64,000 nucleotides of DNA from JBKCUI01 sp052161625. GTDB lineage: Bacteria; Planctomycetota; Planctomycetia; Pirellulales; Pirellulaceae. The notes under the pieces are model-generated. The model made no database searches, was not told where the DNA came from, and saw nothing but the letters and a program-made list of their open reading frames with translations. The translations under genes were made by a program, and so were the position numbers. The DNA is taken from the NCBI GenBank assembly GCA_052161625.1, contig CP197412.1. The stretch is one strand, 5' to 3'. Below, piece after piece: positions 25,201 through 30,862 of this stretch. The stretch's first letter is position 1. Every line of letters begins with the position of its first letter.

Positions 25201-28200
25201 GGTCAAGAAGATGGGCTGCCAGTTCCAAAATCGGCTTCTAGGACATTGGTCGTGAACGTCACTCCCGTGAACGATGCACCGTTCGCCGCATTGAGCACGA
25301 ATCGTGTGGAAGTCATTGAAGACGTTGGTTTGGTTTCGATTCCGAATTTTGCTGTGGATGTTCGGCCTGCGACCAATACGGTGGCTGGTCAGATCACAGC
25401 ATTAGATGAAGCGACGCAAACGCTTACGTTTGTAATGAATTTCAGCAATCCTGGATTGTTTGCTCAGGCGCCGCAGATCGATTCTACCGGCCGCCTGACA
25501 TTCCAAACGGCTCCGGATCAAAACGGGACTTCGGTGGTGACGGCGCGGTTGATTGACGATGGAGCGAACTCGCCGGCACCGAATACGAATCTGGGACCGA
25601 TCGTGACTTTCACGATCGTAGCCAATGCGATCAATGATGCACCGGAGTTCACGCTACCTACCAACTTGGATGTCGTCGAAGATCAAGGTGTCGTTTCGCT
25701 GCCTGGCTTTGCGAGCGCCATCCGACCGGGGCCGACTACCGCGGCAGACGAAGGACGCCAGACGCTGGCTTTCAATTTGGTACAGTTCGATCCGAACGTA
25801 TTCGATATCCCACCGACCCTCCAAGCCGATGGCACGCTTTCGTTCCGCACACGTGCGAATGTCAATTCGAATACTGCGAATATCAGCCGCGTCGTAGCGT
25901 TCCAGCTTCAGGATGGCGGGGTTGCCGGTCCAGCGCCTAACACCAATGTGTCGTTGATTCGCTCGTTCACCTTGAATATTGCTCCTGTAAACGATCCTCC
26001 GATTCCTGACGTGTTCGTTGTCGCGGGCACTGAAGATAGAGTGGTTACCGTTCAAGCTGCCGACGTTCTGAATTTGGATCAACCTGGCCCCGAAGATGAG
26101 CGAGTGGTAGAAGGACAAACGGTCCGAATGACTCAAATCGAACGGACCAGTGAACGAGGCGGGTCGGTAGTGCCGATCTTCTCTGGTGGAGTGATCACTT
26201 CGTTCCAGTACACGCCACCTTCCAATTTGGTCGGGGACGATATCGTTCGCTACGTCGTGACAGACAATGGTTCGCCGGAGCGAAGCGCGACCGGTACGAT
26301 CATTATTCGAACCGCCGGGGTGAACGATCCTCCTCAGTTTGCTCCTGGATTGGACGTTAGTGTGTTGGAGGATTCCGCACCGTACAGCCAGCCTTGGGCT
26401 ACGGAGATTTTGGCGGGGCCGATCAATGCTCCTGACGAATGGAGCGGTCCAAATGCACAACAGGTTTCGTTTACGGCCACTCCATCGAACCCTGCGTTCT
26501 TTGCAGTGCAACCATCGATCAATTCGAATGGCGTATTGACCTTTACGCTCGCTCGCGATGTAAATGGAATTGTTACCGTCGATGTGTTGGCGGTCGACAA
26601 TGGTCCGACTGGCGGCGACAACGTCAATACTTCCTCGGTGCATCGATTGACCATTTCCGTTGGCTCCTTGAATGATGCCCCCGGATTTGTACTGGGACCC
26701 ACGATCGTTTATGACGAGGACCTCGGTCCATACAGCGGGCCCTTCGTGGACCGAATTGTCGGAGCGGAAGGCATGAACTCCCTTCCACCAACGGGTACGG
26801 ACGAAGCGGGGCAAAGCGTCACATTTGAAGTGACCAACAGCAACAATTCCCTCTTCCTGGTCCAGCCAGCGATCGACGCAAGTGGTCGCTTGACCTTTAC
26901 ACCTGCAGCCGATGCGTTCGGAGCGGTTCAAGTCTTCGTGGTTGGAGTTGATAACGGACCAAGTTCTTCGCCGAACGTCAATCGCTCGGCACCGAAGACG
27001 TTTACGATTGATCTCCAACCGCTGAACGATGCCCCGTTCGCGGTCAACGATCGCTACACGACCACGGAAGATGCGGTGTTAAACATCGCGGCTCCTGGTG
27101 TCTTGGAAAATGATCGCGATGTCGATTTGCCAAACGATACCTTGACGGTGATCTTGTCAAGCGGTTCGATCACAACGGCTTTGGGAGCAACCGTTACCCT
27201 CAACGCGAACGGTGGTTTCGTTTACGATCCGCGTGGAGCGCAGCAATTGCAGCGGCTGACAGTTGGTGAAGCTGCCGTGGATACGTTCACCTACACGGTC
27301 CGAGATACGTCTGGCTTGACCAGCAATCTTGGAACGGTCTCGCTGACGGTAACCGGAATCAATGATGTGCCGATTGCTGTGAACGATTCCTTCTCGATCG
27401 CTGCCGGTCAAGCTACATCACTCAATGTATTGGCCAATGACACGGATATCGATTCGAGTATCGATGTCCGGACCATTGAAATTGGTCGGTTGCCAGTCAA
27501 CGGCACCGTGACGGTTCTGTCGACAGGGCGTGTCGAGTACCGACCCAACACTGGTTATGTCGGGGCAGATACCTTCACCTATCGGTTCCGCGATTCGCTA
27601 GGAGCGTTCTCAAACGAAGCGACGGTAACGGTGAACTCGAGCACACCGCCGGTGGCCGTGGATGATACGTTGACGATCGTTCGCAATCGCCAAGCAACCA
27701 TCAATGTTCTACGCAACGATTTCGATCCTGACACAGTTGGAGGACTCGATCCAGCGACGGTGACTATTGCATCGGGACCAGATGTTGGGGGCGCTTCGGT
27801 GCAACCGAACGGCGATATCCTTTACACGCCGCCGAACGGGTTCACGGGTGTCGCGACCTTCCAATACTTCGTTTCGGATAGGACTGGTCAGCCAAGCAAT
27901 CTCGCAACGGTTACCCTTCGTGTTGTTTCGTCGCTTCACCAGAACCCGACGAATCGGTACGACGTCGATGATGATGGATTCGTTTCGCCGATCGACGTTC
28001 TCCTCATCGTCAACGACATCAACTTCAACGGATCCAGAACTCTACCCGATGATTTTGGGCAACCTCCATTCTTGGACGTCAACGGAAGCGGTGGAACCGA
28101 CCCGCTGGACGTGCTCGACGTGATCAACTTCATCAACAATCGCGGCAATGCCGGGGCTGGTGCGGAAGGTGAGTCACCTGTTGCTTGGACACCGATCGAT

Positions 28201-28446
28201 GTCGAGGTACTGTCGAATGCTCGCTATCTCGAGTTGGCACGAGAGAAGCAAGCTGCGATGGAGATAGAGGTTTTGGATCTCGAGGAATCCAATTTCGGCA
28301 TGGATGCTGGGCTCTACGGTCCATTGGTAGAGGGAGAGGGTGTGACCCGAGAATCGCTCGAGGATTACTTAGCGATGTGGATTGGTGAGGAAGACGAGAG
28401 CGATGAGACGGTCGACGAATTGTTCTCCGATTCTTCGTGGCTGTAG
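10282..28446 (+). CDS. Giant 6054-residue dockerin/cadherin-like protein with embedded matrixin-type metalloprotease motif
   Basis: ATG start with AGG 5 bases upstream. The N-terminus holds the planctomycetal surface-protein motif GLERRDLMAADGP (about 31-43), replacing a classical signal peptide. Then: Ig-like segment (about 45-150); zinc-protease motif HEVGHVLGYGH (H503, E504, H507, H513) with candidate Met-turn M523; PPC-like domain (about 555-650); beta-helix-like region (about 727-1560); a second PPC-like domain near 1587; the region collinear with the preceding gene (from about 1742); dispersed FEFD-type modules; a GEVED domain split by an insertion (3574-3965); 16 cadherin-like units (3973-5873) with recurrent NDAP and ED motifs; a type I dockerin (about 5887-5955); and an acidic tail ending DELFSDSSWL. 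Probably exported, surface-bound or a matrix component with possible proteolytic activity. Substrate and partners are unknown; no cohesin is encoded in the window. Only 106 bases separate it from its paralogue. Confidence 0.9.
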   Translation: MGIDASKSANRIRSFVQTKREQFRRMVCEGLERRDLMAADGPRLLSVAPNAGELLSVTRENTLNESPRELVLRFDSDVTLGSIANGIQIIRSGGDRAFGASVGASNPIADIREIPAFLNFGESNRIVIARFSQPLPDDLYSVQVLGVGSPTPIQNAAGQSLLPRIAGTDRDTFSFDLELGTKIIAVVPQPIDRAGNGAISQRRADIEVYFNDNELYDQAIATGLGANPSVVDRQFYKLILTKDTVSPNDDEVFEPTSISYDPVLKKATLTFAQDIDSLPSTSGGGTFRLRVGSNAPVANILAPIAPNTLTPGADPAGTLNGAVNVTGVGTGTLNGSFSTIITQEIRTLAGNQLLLDFPGNNLEPGHRDIQDESHVEGTDGNPEITTRFYSFMDNQSYGVDVQGRPLFSSINSDQRQRVREVFEFFSAQLGIDFVERVGAVQGGDIQVVVGDMAPLGIVSGPGDVIGVAGGNLAIMDASEQWDNSFGQGSNIPGTQSFFETTMHEVGHVLGYGHTYDLPPGTIMGSANVAGYSTASTGGVLEQIYPANADVIHGQHLYRPDNRDVDLYRFEVPVSQAGTVRIETFAERLNNSSNLDTYLTLFKREADGSLTIVNANNNYFSDDSFIEAELGPGEYFISVTGKGNEDNNPLASNTGSGAVSQGQYQLRFDFKSTIIGQMVEQKTGSTAMGSALDGDGDGVAGGDFNFWFRSAAPYAGIVAPPASGPARTLYVDKAYLGVSQVGSLSQPFTRISDATAAARPGDIIRLVGDNRTPNSLTDDRAYEIGDGGAAVGTLSDGATLNVPRGVTLMIDAGAILKFGGSGILVGSNDSTSDRSSSAIQVLGVPGLPVYMTSYNDQSLGQDTNPLVTNPSAGNWGGIEIRNDFDRAQGRFDREREGVFLNTISNADIRFGGGQVGQGALARVVSPIDLSEARPLILNNIITRSGDAAISADPNSFEETLFTEPRYQHVGAFIPDYTRVGPDIRSNVVQNNSINGLFIKIDTTAGGGLEQLTVPGRIDDSEITVVLGENLIIQGTPGGAGSEALRPNISLVTLNPVSLATPGFAAATAVEYLMTYVDRFGQESLTSAVTTGLVAVGQTVRLDNLPTATLDYVGRKLYRRDNNQVNGSGSPVYRLVANLNRDDNQYFDNGSTIAGGLQTLGLTSVSRARRDASLVIDPGTVIKALGGRIEVGISATLLAEGTEAKPIVFTSRLDDRFGAGGSLDTNNDGNGSVGALGDWAGIITRHLGELSLDNTVITFGGGNSRVPGGFASFNAIEVHQSTARIANSLIENNASGRGTPGTTNRDARGQNDEAAIFVLASQPVIINNVIRNNSQGTGNLGASTSAISIDANSLNFKSVRDFGRSTGSNSREPIGLGNFGPLVSNNRLGGNAINGMTVRGGTLTTESVWDDTDIVHVLQNEIVIPDFHTYGGLRLTSRADESLVVKLNGANAGFTAAGRPLDITDRIGGTLQLLGSPGFPVVLTSLADDSIGAGFDFAGRSMLDTNNNGSATVPTPGSWRSVRFEPFSNDRNVDQSYEREPDLLASVGSNDFPATAEDVGTIAPNLSSGDENLRLGVTLTGAIASPSDLDVYRFIGTAGTTVWFDIDQTSGTLDSVVEIIDANGQIIAQSNNSLNESLASAVFSNPALIPVGRANPMDQEVSAPTNSFSGTDADFQGVNPLDAGFRVVLPGSAGSINNYFVRVRSSNVSPVPGPGGVDRSSITRLTDPSLVRAGITVGQYKLHLRLQQTQEISGSTVRYADIRFASTGIEARGVGIHSPLVGEYGETSPETNNALATAQVLGNLLSSDRASMSIAGQFAAANDIDFFRFTAARDSIQQVSTTPSAHVSVIFDVDYADGLARANTQLWVFRPDGTLVLMADDSNIHDDQPAAQKGADTSDLTRGSMGTRDAYIGPIELPPGEYIVAVTNKSQSHVSMRQFSDVDAGGFASVRVEPIDSVQRISEDRFDTLPAARPSTNAAPVQVAFSASSAVPFNFSDVTLFTATGRNVNFNNPLTGVLEATYSTNGTSAVNYGANTTMLDMAVTPDGRGIAYQQATGGVLTDANSGNFIGLDIGNGAPAVGNSGLTTTTTRVTPNSNPPTFEVIQVPNNGGNNGVGLTFDGLAFSTVGTTDLGGGALAASFWGVASRNGGGFQPIIGIVNGTPTAVGIGQPVVSRNILYRLSSYDGTLGAALNPSGSNGLNAAQRGWGAGTNQMASGFFVQQAGTTDVNNNVVGYTEANGNVSGLASIGNRLYAVTNAGELMGLTPSLTQRHVFSDSYVVINDPDSNQPIQFTSLTAGPRNLVEGAINYSQLLFGVGSNGRMYAFNTSGVLQNIFPGARSYVESAGLNNVSGISFSSLDTNLWHLTERNSAEAGHGRPAIFNQSSDAQTGTNVSLRFGYADPNANQRVQSGNYSGIYNTPLQYNTVAAPGGARGAIESAVIDLREYSANDQPYLYFNYRLNTQDSNSAIGDNQAALDTFRVYVSAEDGQWTLLGTNNAPQTNSTRSDFADNFLTNGSDEFDVSNTGVNFPNVDPFGKPPITSEFFDNQGWRQARVSLATVAGLRDVKLRFEFATGGDFRTLDASLQPDATRNGIEITAVSGDRFFDGGVDGVVGANANTFTLGGTTFEFDLGLVLNLPSGASLKTGDQIKIGTQLLTFSNVAGAQNIPFSATQTPEQVADNVLAVLTANGYTVARHATTRNVLNVTARAGNPLPAPTAVGDYDILGADKAIIIGEPGVVTPGAQAVNITNAMTAIQVRDAVRTSLARAFNIAGQENNIDIYRVRGNTILFHSSLQTAVANTSRLIITDGRIGDRFGPADTPNPRFTSSFRAQQNNFEGLQIDDIIIGFAERGEVMYNAPANNSTFVPTPFYEPILDPVTRLRANEVETGTYQLEIRAAADYGTTPPGTQLLIAGANGRSFNTNDRLTKSYALQFNSASRLRDGAFFTLSDGSSTARFEFNVITSTSDPAATVTSGSIPITVLPNATAVEIVRAIRDAINSPEAQSVLKITASTGGDMSGFGGEYPARSLVIFLNGSAAADTAGGVLGFTNGGAQLSFIRFGQETGFGEDLGDSNSIRDQGQFIVSSSVVRNSQNFGINVDAAAQQQSLWSTQTGTKPYPGAVRNLVNFNSSNVAPGVVVMNNVLYGNVAGGISISGDTGNNNNGEPPRTVARVLNNTLYGTGAGTGINVNEGAVPTILNNAISNFGVGVSVSANSQSGTEVGGNIYKLNGANTSPAGLVQSFAISLGATDPLFNDPANGRFYLQALSQAIDSSVASLENRSSIEQVKAAIGLPTSSILAPSLDVNGLRRSDDPAVNTPAGLGQNVFIDRGAIDRVDFVGPSAVLLNPLDNDAANNDGDLSPTNLILRSGTYDFFEILLDESSGTGVDPATALDATVIVTENGRRLVSGADYIFGYSVNSRTIRITPLGGFWRRDSVYEVTLVNQASHRLAVPAGSAITDGQQIQIVRGASTFVLEFDSGNGVTGGATAIPFSNTTSATVLTGRIMQALAAANIVNAGVATFALANDTLMITGATSVTSPIPVLAIAPIRDLAGNELRANRANSLTQFTIAMPEVSLDYGDAIERAGTGANSATLLALNGARHTIYPIDEPLLVLGQYVDADTNGVTSPAADGDDNDSSVILSTGLPFAIGQSGPARLVTTASGAALVGRAITIRDNVNNTVVFRFTDGTVTLGAGEIGVTVLPADSADTIAETLRAAIYTQAIETGRLFNIVARRSGNVISLDGTLDHRFDLSDVAGLIRRDNTGTLSVAVQKTDGSGNNLLDGQSLTIADGSGNVISFQVIDTSAGTPTALAAGNVAVRVNLLTDSDAVIAAAFRDAINAAITSRRLNLPQVTLTGTELRILADDEDGVRFQGYFNASATPVTATVTASGAGFLDVWIDWNQDNDFNDPGEQMLDSVPVGAGANAFSNFITPAGAAIGYTTARFRLSTTGGLSPTGLALGGEVEDYIIEVLPGLPPVATNDPSTPSLEYRVLEDTVLNVSRADGVLANDVDADEIWVYDVDPFTATIDPVVAPQNGTIEFLPETSGPDAGEFKGAFRYTPNRNFFGIDTFVYQVRDARMISNTPATVTINVLPVNDAPVGVDDEITISEDIADVETNPTQTITWNASLFTANDLRGRHSDGTVATNEASQNLRVIAASFVTPRKTGDGISVDLVNNTITFNPGDHYNDLIDGKVVIALTIEDDGSTGVVRPNELSEVNPLINANPLTSTSLLTITINPLNDRPLFTLDTNLIAEVEDPNPAARTYSIVKNVVPGPALALDELSGSTAQTVSSFEVNIVANHPNPAGLFTVAPAVVGTGASRALQYTLAPDINWANAGGDFLNTDGLGNIVLELVAIDDGLNDAAGNVNRSVVQRVTIQIQPVNDAPEFTVPATHTSLEDAGVVTVPGFITGIRPGTVTSEDENRDQTVQFEVVGWDPNLFVSIPTISADGTLTYQVRPDLNSNYNAPVSDPAVTPAVNPLIEIELVDNGPQGGSNVHRSVRKSFEVVVTPVNDTPVPDVHSAQAVEDVVLTIQSSDVLAGDRSGPIDEDRIELQQLRITRVDLVTEQGGTIVPVFDGTTDRIVSFDYTPPANYFGPDSLTYTVTDSGNPELSEVGTITLSVLDVNDAPTFTPGDDVVVLEDDAAYSQAWAADVSPGPANESSQTVQFAVQVTPPANFPNFFAVAPAIAPDGTLTFTLAQDANGSAIVEVVVIDNGPSGGVVNHVNRSTVHTLTITAQPVNDAPVYTLSQNLLQHAEDPTPALRSYPIVNGVAGARSTAIDELLSQSVAFDFIVLAPAGRFAVEPRIVGTGTDRVFEYQLAPDVNRLNSNGDILVEVYAVDNGPSTTPPANVNRSLSQIITIRVTEVNDPPQFDLSFNTLTIEEDAPLQTFPSFYLNELAGPSTAVDELPPSLTAQTVTRTVSVPPEALDLYAVLPRLNANGDLEFQYRQDVNSNFAALRGVPGLLNIIITATDDGQEDGLPVPKSASRTLVVNVTPVNDAPFAALSTNRVEVIEDVGLVSIPNFAVDVRPATNTVAGQITALDEATQTLTFVMNFSNPGLFAQAPQIDSTGRLTFQTAPDQNGTSVVTARLIDDGANSPAPNTNLGPIVTFTIVANAINDAPEFTLPTNLDVVEDQGVVSLPGFASAIRPGPTTAADEGRQTLAFNLVQFDPNVFDIPPTLQADGTLSFRTRANVNSNTANISRVVAFQLQDGGVAGPAPNTNVSLIRSFTLNIAPVNDPPIPDVFVVAGTEDRVVTVQAADVLNLDQPGPEDERVVEGQTVRMTQIERTSERGGSVVPIFSGGVITSFQYTPPSNLVGDDIVRYVVTDNGSPERSATGTIIIRTAGVNDPPQFAPGLDVSVLEDSAPYSQPWATEILAGPINAPDEWSGPNAQQVSFTATPSNPAFFAVQPSINSNGVLTFTLARDVNGIVTVDVLAVDNGPTGGDNVNTSSVHRLTISVGSLNDAPGFVLGPTIVYDEDLGPYSGPFVDRIVGAEGMNSLPPTGTDEAGQSVTFEVTNSNNSLFLVQPAIDASGRLTFTPAADAFGAVQVFVVGVDNGPSSSPNVNRSAPKTFTIDLQPLNDAPFAVNDRYTTTEDAVLNIAAPGVLENDRDVDLPNDTLTVILSSGSITTALGATVTLNANGGFVYDPRGAQQLQRLTVGEAAVDTFTYTVRDTSGLTSNLGTVSLTVTGINDVPIAVNDSFSIAAGQATSLNVLANDTDIDSSIDVRTIEIGRLPVNGTVTVLSTGRVEYRPNTGYVGADTFTYRFRDSLGAFSNEATVTVNSSTPPVAVDDTLTIVRNRQATINVLRNDFDPDTVGGLDPATVTIASGPDVGGASVQPNGDILYTPPNGFTGVATFQYFVSDRTGQPSNLATVTLRVVSSLHQNPTNRYDVDDDGFVSPIDVLLIVNDINFNGSRTLPDDFGQPPFLDVNGSGGTDPLDVLDVINFINNRGNAGAGAEGESPVAWTPIDVEVLSNARYLELAREKQAAMEIEVLDLEESNFGMDAGLYGPLVEGEGVTRESLEDYLAMWIGEEDESDETVDELFSDSSWL
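11551..11865 (+). other. Matrixin-like zinc metallopeptidase segment within the 6054-aa protein
   Basis: Residues about 424-528 contain a beta-strand segment (GGDIQVVVGDM), the extended zinc motif HExxHxxGxxH as HEVGHVLGYGH beginning at base 11788, and ten residues later PPGTIMG, which supplies a plausible Met-turn. This arrangement is diagnostic of metzincins, and the GxxH ending is typical of the matrixin/serralysin group. The three zinc-ligand histidines and the catalytic glutamate are all intact, so activity is plausible. Confidence 0.75.
23425..24496 (+). repeat. Cadherin-like units 4-6, first copy of a duplicated three-unit block
   Basis: Units 4, 5 and 6 of the array carry the signatures NDAPEFTVP...EDAGVVTVPGF, VPDVHSAQAVEDVVLTIQSS and FTPGDDVVVLEDDAAYSQAW. 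They recur in the same order as units 10, 11 and 12 at 25630-26670, about 2.2 kb downstream. This indicates a block duplication rather than independent unit gain. Confidence 0.65.
25630..26670 (+). repeat. Cadherin-like units 10-12, second copy of the block
   Basis: The signatures are NDAPEFTLP...EDQGVVSLPGF, IPDVFVVAGTEDRVVTVQAA and FAPGLDVSVLEDSAPYSQPW. They match units 4-6 in order and length (about 1040 versus 1070 bases). The copies have diverged at sequence level, so the event is not recent. Confidence 0.65.
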
Positions 28447-28468
28447 TCGTTTGAACCGAATAAGAATT

Positions 28469-28506
28469 GACTCGAGCTCGCTATATCAGCGGGCTCGAGT
28501 CGTTTT
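28469..28506 (+). terminator. Intrinsic terminator after the 6054-aa gene
   Basis: A 13-bp stem: GACTCGAGC (28469-28477) pairs perfectly with GCTCGAGTC (28493-28501), and TCGC/GCGG extends it with one G-T pair. The loop is TATATCA and GTTTT follows. It sits 22 bases after the stop codon and ends the giant-gene transcription unit before the convergent operon. Confidence 0.8.
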
Positions 28507-28568
28507 CGTACCGAAGGAATTTGTTGCTTTTGTCCCGACTGCTTAATCTCAGGCCCTTCATCGGGCAT

Positions 28569-29753
28569 TTAGTACTGAGCGCCGCGAATCACGCAGACGC
28601 GATGGGACTGTTCGATGAGATGTTCGAGAGAATGGAGGCCATCGACGAAAGCGAATCCAAGTGATTCGGTTTCGGCAGAAGAGAGGGACGACATCAAATA
28701 GACACTGCGATCAACGCAGATAGATCGAAGCACCGCGGCAGGGAATGCGTCTTCGGCGTGCGAACGCAGCAATCTCTTGTTAGCTTGTTCTGCAGGTGAA
28801 TCGGATCGCAGGTCGCGGATGCCTGGAGTCGCTTTGCGAACATCGCAGCAAACAACCACTTTGCCGTCCGTTTGGCAGATGTTGTCAGCGAGAACTGCGG
28901 CTCTCGCGACAGAGAGCCAAGTCTGTTGCTGGGGAGCACCATCGACAATTCCTATCACGAGGTCGTAGGTTTCCTCGGGGAGCGAGCTAAGTTGTTCAAT
29001 GCCTTTGCGAAAGACGGATTCGGGTTTTCCCGCGAGGATCTCGGCGACTTTACCATCGACAGATGGAACGACAGCGAGTGCAAATTGAACCCCGGCCAAC
29101 CATCCGGCTTCGCGACTCAGTTTCTCATGCTGGTGGAGACGGGTGGTGTTGTCGTCTAGCCACGCCAATCCCCAACGCTGCTGCGTGGCTGCATCGGTGA
29201 ACGAGGGAGAGATACCAAAGAGGTCGCTCGAGTATGGGCATTCAGCGGTTCGAATGCAGTAAATTGGAAGGACAACGTCGGCGTCGATCAATTCGCGTTG
29301 GACATAAATGGGATCGGCGGACTCGCTCGCTGCGATATACGCGTGGTTCTCTTGATCCTGGGGATCGTGTGCTACGAGTCGGATGCCGTCGATTCCATGA
29401 GCGGCCATCGCATCTCTCGCCGCGTCAACGATCGAGGGAGAAGTAGTCCCTAGGACCCAACAAACTCGGTCAGAATCACATCCGTGTTGTAGAAGATATC
29501 GAATCAATTCGCATGCAATAGCGATTCCGTCGGGAACACCTTCCTCGAGAGCAATCGCAATTCGGTCATCTGGGATCACCGCTAGCATCAACGATGGAAA
29601 ATCAATTGGATTCTCCAATTGCTCCTGGATCATAGACGAATAGTCGTTGCGCGACGCAGCTCGACCATGGCTCCAAGGCAGCAAGTTTTTAGAAACGGGG
29701 AGCGTCACTTTCAACGAGCCTGCGAGTGCTTCAATCATGGGTTGGTTTATCAT
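28569..29753 (-). CDS. LarA-like (DUF2088, lactate-racemase-like) protein
   Basis: A 394-aa protein resembling nickel-pincer lactate racemase family proteins. It has an N-terminal IPDDRIAIALEEGVPDG segment, a Rossmann-like stretch with VLGTTSP where LarA proteins carry a GTH-type motif, a HDP...DADVVLPI segment, and a C-terminal segment (SVARAAVLADNICQTDGKVV) like the LarA C-domain. The lysine-containing SGGxK loop that binds the pincer cofactor in LarA is not recognisable; the equivalent region reads CPYSSDLFGISPSF. True racemase activity is therefore doubtful. ATG 29753 is chosen because it overlaps the upstream stop as ATGA; the longer frame would need a TTG at 29768, and ATG 29738 is an alternative. 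It is the last gene of the hpt-GT-GT operon. Confidence 0.6.
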   Translation of the reverse strand: MINQPMIEALAGSLKVTLPVSKNLLPWSHGRAASRNDYSSMIQEQLENPIDFPSLMLAVIPDDRIAIALEEGVPDGIAIACELIRYLLQHGCDSDRVCWVLGTTSPSIVDAARDAMAAHGIDGIRLVAHDPQDQENHAYIAASESADPIYVQRELIDADVVLPIYCIRTAECPYSSDLFGISPSFTDAATQQRWGLAWLDDNTTRLHQHEKLSREAGWLAGVQFALAVVPSVDGKVAEILAGKPESVFRKGIEQLSSLPEETYDLVIGIVDGAPQQQTWLSVARAAVLADNICQTDGKVVVCCDVRKATPGIRDLRSDSPAEQANKRLLRSHAEDAFPAAVLRSICVDRSVYLMSSLSSAETESLGFAFVDGLHSLEHLIEQSHRVCVIRGAQY

Positions 29754-30862
29754 TTCCTTTGCAACCAATTTCGATAGAGTTCGACGTGCCGTTGGACCAT
29801 GGCTTCACAGCTATGTTCCAGTTCGATTCGACGTCTGGCATTCTGAATGATTCGATCGCGCAGATCGGAATCGCGAAAGAGTTCATTGGTGAGGCGAGTT
29901 AGTCGGTCGACATCACCGGGTTTAAAGAGGAGGCCTGTTTCTCGATCGTGAACAAGATCGCGGTTTCCTGGGATATCGGTCGCGATGACAGGAATGCCTC
30001 CTCGTTGCGCTTCCAAGATCACATTCGACTGTCCCTCGTACAAACTACCGTTCCAGAGAACGTCGGCATGTTGCATGATCTCAGGGACATCGGTTCGTTC
30101 GCCGAGCAAATAGACTTGAGAGCCCGCTCGGATGTTGTCTCGGTATAGTTCCAAACGGCTCCGTTCCGGACCTTCACCGATAATCAAGTAGCACGTGTCT
30201 TCCCGAAGCATTCGAAGCATTTCCGCTCCCCAAATCAGGTCTTTGTAACCTTTCTGGTGCCAGAGCCGACCGACTGAGACAATCCACTTCAGGTCGGCAG
30301 GAACTCCCAATCGCTGAGCGACCACTTCTTTTGTCGCCTCGGATGTGGGGCCAGCAACTGCGGCATTGGGGATGACGAAGAAACATTCCTGTGGGATTCC
30401 CTTGTCCGCATAGAACTGGACAACACCGCTACTATTCGTGGTGATCCGTGGAGCGCGCTTTGCTAAAAATCGATCGATCCAAAACTGCCATTCCGATTTC
30501 CATGGATCCACGGATCGTTCCGATCCCGCAACGATAGGAACTTTTGCTAGCCACGCGGCGCTCCTTCCATAAGCGTTCGCGGCAAAGATCCATGTGTGGA
30601 CAAGATCGGGGCCCAGGGAGCGGAATAGACGGTAAAGTCTCCACCACGCAAACGGATCGATTTTTCCCCGCTTATTGATAAAGTGCAACGGTATGTTCCG
30701 CTCCCTGAGCCAGCTTTCGCGAGGGCCCGTGTGGGTCAGGACAACAACATGGACTTCAAAATGCTCCTTGGGCAATCCATCGGCGAGGAGGCATAGCTGC
30801 TTTTCTGCTCCACCTTGATCGAGCGTTGGGATCACGAGTGCAATTTTAGTTTTCATAACCAT
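29750..30862 (-). CDS. GT4-family glycosyltransferase
   Basis: A 370-aa GT-B protein. The N-terminus IPTLDQGGAEKQLCLLA is the typical glycine-rich start of GT4 enzymes acting on lipid-linked or surface glycans. SVGRLWHQKGYKDLIWGAE marks the beginning of the nucleotide-sugar-binding domain. The usual E-x7-E region appears as NGSLYEGQSNVILEAQRGGIPVIATD. It probably transfers a sugar from an NDP-sugar to a cell-envelope or exopolysaccharide acceptor; donor and acceptor are unknown. Its ATG overlaps the upstream glycosyltransferase by 17 bases, with AAGGA just upstream; ATG 30856 is an alternative start. Its stop overlaps the LarA-like gene. Confidence 0.88.
   Translation of the reverse strand: MVMKTKIALVIPTLDQGGAEKQLCLLADGLPKEHFEVHVVVLTHTGPRESWLRERNIPLHFINKRGKIDPFAWWRLYRLFRSLGPDLVHTWIFAANAYGRSAAWLAKVPIVAGSERSVDPWKSEWQFWIDRFLAKRAPRITTNSSGVVQFYADKGIPQECFFVIPNAAVAGPTSEATKEVVAQRLGVPADLKWIVSVGRLWHQKGYKDLIWGAEMLRMLREDTCYLIIGEGPERSRLELYRDNIRAGSQVYLLGERTDVPEIMQHADVLWNGSLYEGQSNVILEAQRGGIPVIATDIPGNRDLVHDRETGLLFKPGDVDRLTRLTNELFRDSDLRDRIIQNARRRIELEHSCEAMVQRHVELYRNWLQRK

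Noticed and set aside
25654..27018. 454-codon open frame on the - strand opposite the cadherin-like array
   Set aside because: It lies fully opposite a well-supported coding region, its translation is Arg/His-rich and matches no family; it is a codon-bias shadow. The same holds for the long - strand frames at 3810-4706, 14112-14939 and 4740-5681.
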